DNA from: Serinus canaria
Taxonomy: Eukaryota; Chordata; Aves; Passeriformes; Fringillidae
Reading direction: 5' to 3'
Length of the DNA: 64,000 nt
Assembly (NCBI RefSeq): GCF_022539315.1
Contig: NC_066314.1
Span: 63,845,543 to 63,909,542 of the forward strand
The first letter of the stretch is position 1. Each line of letters begins with the position of its first letter. The translations under genes and the position numbers were made by a program. Below the pieces are notes generated by a model, which was not told the DNA's origin, did not search any database, and saw only the letters and a list, made by a program, of their open reading frames with translations. This document shows, in pieces, positions 55,384 through 64,000 of this stretch.

Positions 55384-58300
55384 TAATTAATTTGCTGCAT
55401 TTTGTTTTTTAGCAAATCTTATTTATATTACTATAATGTACTAGTAAAAATCTCTCCTCTTGAAAATCATTGCTTCCTTCTTAAAGCCTTGTCCCACATT
55501 TTGACCTCTCCACTGAACAGGGCCATCCCTCAGTGACTGGTCTACATGTGGTTTGTAAGAGGATATGAGATCACATCTGTTGCAATAACATATTTATTAG
55601 GTCACTCTTACAAGTGCCAAAAAGGGGAGAGACAGAGGTCACTGAGTGGTTCAGGCTCGCTCCTGAAACATCCAGAACTTGAACCTGGCCACCAGCATAT
55701 CTCAGAGCAACCAATCACTGGTGTACTATCCCTTCTGCACTGAGGAAATGGTTTTCCTGTGATTTCTTCTGTGGGATTATTACTCCCCAGCCCCACAAGA
55801 GCAGAGTTCTGCTCTTAAATGAAAAGAAAACAGCATCAAGAGCTTTCATTTCTTATTACACTGAATACTCATTTTTCAAGCTGCTGGTTCTCTTCCAAAG
55901 AAGGAAGCACACCAGAAATCCTCCATGTGGAGGATTGTCTGGAGCCTTGGGAAGAGGCTGCTTGGCACATGAGTGATACAACACACCCCAGCATTAGGAG
56001 GGAAGGCTCCACTGGGGTGTTGTGGCTGGAGAAAACAGGAATGGGAGAACAGGAGAAGGCCTCCTGCACAGCTCCAGTGCATGGACCAGAAGGGTTTGGC
56101 AAGTGCCAAACACTGCACAGTCCTGGCTATCCAATTACACCATAAAACAAGGAAGACCACAGACCACCTCTGTGCCTGCCATGATGACGAGACGTCAAAT
56201 CTCTCACCTACTCACACATCTGGTCAGTAAACTGCAGGACCAGGAGGTGACAAACAGCAGCTGAGACAAAGAAAGAGTCACATTTCTAAAGCACAATAAT
56301 GCTTCAGAAAAAAAGCAGTTCAATACACCAAGTATGTTGTGCACAGAGAAATATCATATATCACTACAAGGCTAGCTGACCCACAGACTTGACAAATCTG
56401 TTATTGTTTCCATATTCCTTGGCAAAGCAGAGGCATGTTAAAACCATTTTCCTCCTACTTAGTCATCTCCTTGCTGGTTCCAGGTCAACTTACACGTCCA
56501 ACAAATCATATCCTACTGAGCAGAAGAAAGCTGTTAGTTTAAAAAGCATTTTTATGACTAGAAGTGAAGTTCCTGAAAGCAAGCTTTTCACGCAATGCTG
56601 GTTCTACACGTACAGAATACAGTACCCCACCACAGTCATGTTCTGCTGCCTTAGTGGGCAATCCCAACAACATTTTGAGTGTTTTCCAACCTGAAAAGCA
56701 TTAATATTTCTTTTTGACTCCTGTACTTCCACTTGTCAATTCCCTTTTCAACCAGTAACAGCAGGCATTACAAAAAGGAAATCAGTAGGTTGTTAATTTA
56801 TTATTACAGACAGCAAAGCATATGATGTTGTGGGGTCTTGTTACTAATTCTAAGGCCAGAAAGAGTTGCTGTCATGAGCTAACCAATCTTTCTGTGGAAT
56901 ATAAGAGAAGGACTTCAGAAGTTACACCTTCCTAAATCAGACCAGAAGTTTACCTTGCCCAGAATACTGCTTCCAACATCTAACAACACTGGACATTTAG
57001 GGAAAAAAACATCTTTTTCATGCTTCACAAGATATTATTAATAAAAATTTCAGTCAGAAAAGTTTGTGCTCAGTGAAGCTGTGGATACTTGAATTTCACT
57101 ACTCCTTATCTCCACAATGTCTTGTGACCATAAGTATGATGCTTATTTACACAGGATGAAGAAATCCCTTCTCACTTGCTTTACGCTCTGTAGTTGTGCT
57201 GTGACACGACAGAAGTCTGAGCAGGTTGTACTTCATTCCAACATCTTTCCAAGCTCAAAAACCCCACTGGAGCAGTCTCCTCTCCCACAGATAACTGAAT
57301 TTCTTGGATTACCTCTGTAATACCTTCAAACACCTCTAACCTGAGGCCATATTTCTCTCCTTAAAAGCCAAGTCAATTCTCCTCCAGAGTATATTGGTCA
57401 CACCTCTGAAAATGCAGACGCTTTTATAACTGCTACCCCTTTGCAGGACCTGCTAAACACCAACACCCTTTTTAAGAGTGTGCACTACAGTGCACATCAT
57501 TCTCCCAAGACCAAGGTTAAACAAAGGATCAGATTCCACACCATGGTCAGCAATGGTTTGTCAGCTTTACAGAGGCATTCCTGGTGCTGGTATCTGCTTT
57601 TGGAGGGTTATTACAATGGGCATTACCATTTTTTATAAAACCTCCTCTGTGAAAAATTCTCATTCATCCTCATAAAGAATTATGCTTTTCTGAAAGTCTT
57701 TTCTGAAGACAATCCCACAGACTCTCCAGCAAGGTTCTAAAGAACCTAAAAAGCTTTTAGGTTTTTTTTTTATTAAGTACATACAAGTAGAAAATGGCTT
57801 TCCTTCAAGCCATTTTGAAGGAGATTTCTGTTCTGCTTTTCTGATGAAGTAATCCACTACAGTTTTAAACTTTCACTCTCCTAACACAAGCTTCTTTTTA
57901 TCTGTGTTTGGGGGGGTTTTTTGTTTGTTTTTGGAGTGGGGGTATCTATCTTTTTGCCTACAGGTCCCTTCATACTGCTTTAACTACACTGCTTTTTCTT
58001 CTACCATTCTTCAAACCCACCTGTACTGCCTGAAACTTATTTCAGCCATTCCCCACTTCTCTTGCCACTCTCATTTTTTAATGATATTCCACTTCACAAA
58101 ATTAATCAAGAGAGTAAAATTTTTCAGCTCTTCTATTCCACATGAATTTGAGTAGATTACAGTTGCTATGGTGTATTTATAATAAAGTAATTTCATTTAC
58201 TGTCATCAAGGCAACATTAGTTTCAGCTCAAAAAGAACTTGTGTTTTTCAAGTCTCCAGGAATTTTTCTGTGTTCCAAGGGTATTTAAAAACTACCAACC

Positions 58301-58796
58301 CCACAACTTGCCTCATCAAGCATTTCCAAAGCTCTTAGGTAGAAGCTACCCAGTCTGGCCTCCGTGGCCACAGACTGACTGTCATCGTTCTCCTTCTTGT
58401 TGCTATTTGCATGGGAAGATTGTTTTGCCAGTACCTTCAAGATTCCTAAGTACTAAAAAAAGATCCACACAAGAAACAGATGAAATTACATCCCTAAAGA
58501 CAGAGTCTTGTTTCTTGACCATTGCTGCTTGCACATATTTGGAGGCAGGAGATTGTCATTAGCTGCAATAGAGAGCTCATGTCCATTTATTCTCTATGCA
58601 GGTGCACTCCAAAATCATCTACTGAAAAGAAAGAATTGCACACCTATGTGCAGCACAATAAAAGGTATTAAAATACTTGCATACAGGTATTGTAATCAGA
58701 TTTACAGGACTCTTACTGACTAAATGCTTTGAATTCTAATTGTGTATTTCCTCTCATTCTCAAAAGCCAAGAAAAGACTAAATTTTTCAGCAAAGC

Positions 58797-58890
58797 CTGA
58801 ATGGTTTTCTGAAGGTTGTTTTGGTTTTGTTGAGGGGTTTTTGATGGTTTGCTTTTGGTTGGTTGAGGAAGGTTTTGTTTGTTTGTGTGT
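58797..58890. repeat. G/T-rich low-complexity tract
   Basis: GGTTTTGTT-type sequence with TTTG units at its end. On the minus strand it gives a spurious Lys/Pro/Thr-rich ORF. Confidence 0.7.
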
Positions 58891-61786
58891 TTTTAAGAAC
58901 ACCTGAGTTAGGAAACCTCAATATTTATACACTCAAATTTGAAAACTCAGGCCACCCTTAAGAAAAAGGCAATTAGTAAATGTCAATTATAAAGAAACTG
59001 AAAAATGAAATAAAAATAAAATCACTACTATTCATCCAGAAATCTTTCAGCTGAAATGTTCATGACTACATGATCTTTTACTCAGAGCAGTTTATTTTCT
59101 AAAAATCTCACTGAAAAAATACCTTGTACTAAAACACATATTCACTCCAAAACAAAAGCTGGCTTTGTTGCCTGTGTATATTTTCAATTCCTTTGAACTT
59201 TAGTGGGGGAGCACAATGACTGTAGGCAAACTGAATAGCTATTGTGTGAGCAAAGAACACATTTGTATTGTTGCAAAGAATGTTGGCTGCAGCAGCAGAT
59301 TTTCCCTCTACTTTGTAGTCAGTACCATGTGACCATTTACTTCTGCATGGGTGACACATGGGCTGAGGACTCTCCTCTTGTCAAATCCTTTAAGATGCAA
59401 CTTTTCTGACCACAGAGCCCAGATATGCTCTCTGTGTGAATTCCCCACCTGGGTCTCCTAACACTCCCTAAGTTACAGCCTGCAAGACATGAGTCACCAA
59501 GATACATAAATACAAAATCACCTCCCCTTTTGTTCCTCCACCATGTGTCTTAAAAAACAAACATTAAGAGGATTCAGAACATTTAGGCTTCCATAAAAAT
59601 GCAGCTTGCTACCATTCTAAGACAAACCCCCCACACTGTTACACATTTCCACCTATTGAGGTCACATACCTTACATTAAAGAAATTGTGATTCAAAGGGG
59701 AATTTGCTGTTACTATTATTTACATTAAATAATTATTTGTTTGTGATACTTAAAAGAAGTGAAGCCAAAATAAATCAGAAATGCTGCCTCATTTAGGTTG
59801 TTAGGAACCTGAATGTCCAAAAGAAAAGGAAAAAACAGTGCACCATCTGCAGATGCTGAGATTTCAGTCTGGAGTCACTAAAGATGTCCCCCTTTGCAAG
59901 TATGAGACTGCCCAGGGATTACACCTTCAAAAAGTTACTAGAGGTTGCCACAAAACTGGAAACTTCTTTTGAAGCTTCAGGTAGGGAAAAAGGTACACAA
60001 TATACTCTGAAGAAAGCACAGTTGTACTTTGTCAACTCTAAGTGTCAAGATCCTGTTTAGTCCATCTCCCCATGAACTTTTAACTTCTAGAGCACAGAAG
60101 TAGTATGGAAAACAAGTGGTTTTGACTACACAGTTCCAATATCATAGGGCCAACTTCCTGCAGCAGGCCTCAAAGTATAAAAATAGAGACAAGGGTGGAA
60201 AAAAGAACAGGGTTATTCACAGGGAAGTGAGAGACAATGCTCTTGTGCTATGTAATAAACTCTATTTGCTTTGCAACACCCTTTTTTTTCTTGAAAATGC
60301 ACCATGAGAGACCTGTGGGGTACAATCATCTGATCGTACAAGCATGTCATATCCAAGGGCTGCAGCTGACCCTGTTATTCTAACTGCTCTGCAAACCCAA
60401 AAGCTACAAGACTAGCATCACCTTAAAAGATGAAGAATTGAGACACCAAGACATGAGACTATTTATCTGAGACCACATGGAAGCTGCTGTCCCTTGGCCT
60501 GATGACTTCAGCACCAGAACATCCCTCCCCTTCTCTGACCCTCAAATACCAAACACCAGAGGGACAGGCAGCAGAGGAGCCTCATTTCCTACAGCAGCAC
60601 AAGGGCTGAGCACTGAGCATTGACACAGCTTCTCCCACACAGATTCCCAGATATCTCCTAAAGGTTCATAAAAGCCAGAGCCAAATCAACAGCTTCTTCC
60701 TTCTGACTCCCACATTCATGCTCCACAGAAAGGAAGATCCAACTCCCACCTTCCTCATCACGTGCCTCACCACAGCTCTTGCACAGAAATTATTCACTCC
60801 ACTAAAACCACAGACAACTAATCCTGTGGTTTTCTCTTTCCTCTAGGGTAGCAAAAGGAATCAGAACACCACAAGATCAAATACTAGAGCTAGTCCCAGG
60901 AGAGGCAGGAGAGGGGGAAGGAAAGGACAGAGGAGAACTTCTCTGTTCTAGCAGCAACAAGATGTCACTTCAATTATTTTATGTGTGCAAAGCCTTGAGT
61001 GAGTCTCAACTTTACCTGTCCCTCCATCTTCCTTAAAATAATGGGACCTTAACTACCTTTTGTATCTCTCTTGCTGCAAAGTTTTCTGGGCTATAGATGG
61101 ATGAAAAATGGGACAGCAGGATCAAATAAACTCAATTTCTTTTAAAGAATTTTAAACACAGCAATGTTTATTTTATTTTAGCCAAAAGTGCATGGGTAGT
61201 TACCCATGACACAGCCCATACCAGCATGAAAAAAAGCCCCAAAACACCAGCATTTTGTGGTTTAGAGAAAAAGTGACATCTAAAATCACTTCTAAGCACA
61301 AGGGCACCCAGGTGAAGTTGGGGAACATTTGCTATTCCACAATAACCAGCCTGTGTACACACACTAACCCCAGGAAAACAATGGGGCACATGCACTGTGC
61401 TGCTTACACCAAGAGCTCAGAAGTTTGGAGAAAATTAACAGACAGCAGTGTCAGTTTACTTTTGGGCATTTTCTTCAGTTCAGATGTAAATCTGAGTGTC
61501 TTGTTTGCAATTTATTTTCACAGCTCAGTACAGAGCAAGACTGATCAACAGGCCAGTTACTAACAGGTTCAGCAAGTCCAAGATTTCAGTTCTTTTCCAT
61601 GCATGGAGAAAACTGTTTTAAAAGTGGTAGAGAAAACCTTCACAAAAAGAGTTCCTTTTTAAATCAGTAATATGATCTCTTGGTGAATGTTTTATCAGTA
61701 CTTTATAATTGCAAACCAAGCCCAGTGCTGGTGCTGGTATAACCATCATTTATACTCATGAAACACAGGTCCTCTTTGGTACTTTT

Positions 61787-61849
61787 CACAGAATCACAGA
61801 ATATTCTGAGTTGGAAGGGACTCACAACAATCATCAACTTCAACTCATT
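61787..61849 (-). mobile_element. Short CR1 LINE 3' end fragment
   Basis: CACAGAATCACAGAAT followed by GAGTTGGAAGGGACTC is the reverse complement of the CR1 3' terminus. Only about 60 bp remain. Confidence 0.85.
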
Positions 61850-62900
61850 TAATTCCTATCAGTTTTGTACCCACACAATACAGTGGACAGAACGATGGCA
61901 CACTGCCATAATAAAAAGAATTATGGCCATATCATGGCCTTTGCCTATTTTTCAAGAGCACTATTTAAAATGTACATTAAAGAAGCACTGTCCAAAATAT
62001 ACTATTGGCATGTTCTAGCCACAGGAACAGAAATTTATCTCTACCATGTACGTTCAGGATAATACAGCAAATAACAGGAGTTATCTTGTAAATGGAACAG
62101 AGTTGACATTTTCTACTTTATCTTCTTTTTCTACTCTGAAGGCTTTACCAGTCTGACTTGAAATGGCTGCACTACTCAGGAGTAGCAAAGTCCAAGTGGG
62201 ATTGAGGAAACATTTGATATTTTATAATCCATACATACATAGCTCATACATCATATACTTTACAGAAATTAGAAATGGCTCCTTACCTTTTCTTATAACA
62301 AGTTTAACTGGATTCTCTTGTTTTTTAGTTTAAGTGATTATCTACTAAAAAGTCCAGAGGGAAACATGGAGCTGGCATGAAATTTTGACAACCAAATTTA
62401 GGATACTGAAATGACCTAAAAGCTAAGTTGGAGAGGGAAACAGGCTACAACACACACACTGTTTACTTCTGACAGTATTTTTAAGAAACTAATCACTCAG
62501 CTTGGAGGGCCTTATTATGGCACCTAAAACATTCAACAGTTACAGTTACACTTAGAGAAGTAAGTGGCCCTCTGTGCTCTGTATTACCTCTGTATTTATC
62601 ATCTTCTGTCAAATAATGTCAAGTGCAACATGCCTTGAAGAAAGACAAAGCACAAAAAGGAATCCTTAGCACAAAGTGTTTTAAAATTCCCGGGGCGGGG
62701 GGGGAAATAAAGCAAACTGCACCTCCTCAGTTTACATTCCTTCTGCAGTTCAGTAAATGAACTCATTAGTAAAAATATTATGAAAGAGTATAATCTCACT
62801 ATTAAAATAAGCTGCTACTTAAGCAAGCTTTGAATACCTAATGACATTTGTGTGATCCTGTCCTTCTAGGAGTACTGCTTCTACCAGGTACAAGTAAAAG

Positions 62901-62921
62901 CCCAGGCTTAGGAAGCCTGGG
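62901..62921. repeat. Perfect 9-bp hairpin
   Basis: CCCAGGCTT (62901-62909) pairs with AAGCCTGGG (62913-62921) around a 3-nt loop. It has no terminator role in this eukaryotic context. Confidence 0.8.
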
Positions 62922-63225
62922 AGCTTCTTGAGCCTGACTCAAGCACATGCACCACTTCCCTGCAGTTAGAAATAGCCAGAATATAACAATTCATTCATTC
63001 CTCCACTTAACCCCCTCAAAACAGGGCAGCTGTAAAAACATCCCCCCTTATTTTTTATTTTTCTGTATCCAGCCTGCTGATGGTGTGCTCACACACAGCA
63101 TGACCCAGTTTCCTATGTCTGTCATGGAAAGTATCAGTCATTTTACAGCAAAACGTCACCACAAAGGTTTTAAATAAGTGGCAGGTGGAGTTTTGATAAT
63201 CCTAAATCACATCTCCCTCAAGGTA

Positions 63226-63804
63226 TGTTGGGGTATTAGCTGTTAGTTTTTTTGGGTTTGGGTTGAAGGCACTTGAGATGGTAGTTTATGTTTGGACTTA
63301 AGTGTTTATTATTTTTTATCAGTAAAATAGTTTTATTACTGTGAGTTTGGTAGCTTTTCATTAGAAGGTACAAAATGGTTAACAATTTTTTGTTACAAGG
63401 TCTTTTAAGACTAAACTGTTTAATTAAGATCTGACACTTAGATTATTTTCCCTTTTAACCCAATTACTGATCCCAAAGAGCTGCAATGTGGACTTTTCTG
63501 CCCAATTACAAAATGCCACCCAAACCCATGAAGAAGAAGGAAGAAGAAACATGAAGAAGAAACCCAAGATGACACTCTGTGTCTTCTATCTTGCTTCTAT
63601 TTACAACATACTAAAACTTAAATTTTTCATCTAAGTGATACACCTACACTACTCTGTATAATCTGTTTTACACTTTTGTAGATTCTAGCCTATCTTAAAG
63701 TCTAAGAAACTTTCTCCATCAATAGAAGCCAAAGTCACTGCTCCCCTAAAAGTCAAAACCCTAAAACAAACAAAAAAATATTCCCAGTACTCTAAGTTTC
63801 CACA
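63226..63804 (-). mobile_element. Solo LTR of an endogenous retrovirus, minus orientation
   Basis: A 579-bp element from TGTTGGGG to CCACA, flanked by the 6-bp direct repeat AAGGTA (63220-63225 and 63805-63810). On the minus strand AATAAA (63305-63310) lies about 80 bp before the LTR end, as expected for a poly(A) signal. The sequence resembles a passerine LTR type from memory. No viral genes are present. Confidence 0.8.
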
Positions 63805-64000
63805 AAGGTACTTGTAAGTTCCATTACAATACCTATAAAGCCTTTCCAGCTGGAAAGCCTCCTAGCACTTGGAAAAGTCCCCTGTCCCTGTTAAAGACAC
63901 ACTCTCAGAACGACATCCAGTAGATCTTTGGGTGCTGTCCGAAAAATGGAATTCATCTTGTTGCTCTGCCACCCCTCCTTGTGTTTCTTGTTCCAGTTCT

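Larger units (their letters stand above)
51851..64000 (-). other. BORCS5 upstream intron, continuing past the window
   Basis: Presumed intron between BORCS5 exons 2 and 3. I looked for the expected exon 2 protein (a DPDVIKLQEIPTFQPLLKG-like segment) on the minus strand and did not find it. The stretch contains two solo LTRs, two CR1 pieces and simple repeats. No other gene was recognised. Confidence 0.7.

Noticed and set aside
62901..62921. Hairpin resembling a bacterial terminator
   Set aside because: Vertebrate nuclear sequence, no adjacent gene end and no T run. A 9-bp stem can arise by chance.

Overview
The window looks like nuclear DNA of a bird, most probably a songbird (passerine). 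Coding exons are short and scattered through long AT-rich introns with GT-AG splice sites. Avian CR1 LINE tails are present, and there are several solo LTRs of the kind common in passerine genomes. There are no operons, ribosome binding sites or prokaryotic genes. Two protein-coding genes can be supported, and they are arranged tail to tail.

DUSP16 (MAP kinase phosphatase 7) runs left to right. Its complete coding sequence is join(1167..1397, 2545..2683, 14477..14640, 21332..21491, 22176..22299, 26047..27202), 657 codons plus a stop. The gene start and the first non-coding exon(s) lie left of the window. The 5' leader next to the start codon (about 803-1166) carries five short upstream ORFs. 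The 3' UTR probably runs to a poly(A) signal near 29,715. The protein has an N-terminal rhodanese-like MAPK-binding domain, a dual-specificity phosphatase domain with an intact HCxAGxSRS loop, and a long C-terminal tail encoded by one very GC-rich exon.

BORCS5 runs right to left. Only its last two coding exons are visible (51693-51850 and 35597-35827), equivalent to the last 128 residues of the human protein. Exons 1-2 were not found and should lie beyond 64,000. The convergent DUSP16/BORCS5 order agrees with the human chromosome 12p13 arrangement as I recall it. DUSP16 restrains JNK/p38 signalling, while BORCS5 belongs to the BORC complex that positions lysosomes. The two are neighbours, with no functional link visible here.

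The rest is intron, UTR and intergenic sequence with repeats. These include three solo LTRs with clean 6-bp target duplications (14712-15003, 51927-52335, 63226-63804), a degraded LTR-like element (about 22578-22928), two CR1 pieces (54845-55383 and 61787-61849), a GC-rich 48-bp minisatellite beside BORCS5 exon 3, and simple repeats.

The most unusual structure is a minisatellite of about 46 bp just after DUSP16 exon 3. Its first unit is the end of that exon plus its splice donor, and it was later split by a solo LTR. I found no evidence of a new multi-gene system. The notable signals concern splice-junction duplication, repeat layering and exon composition.
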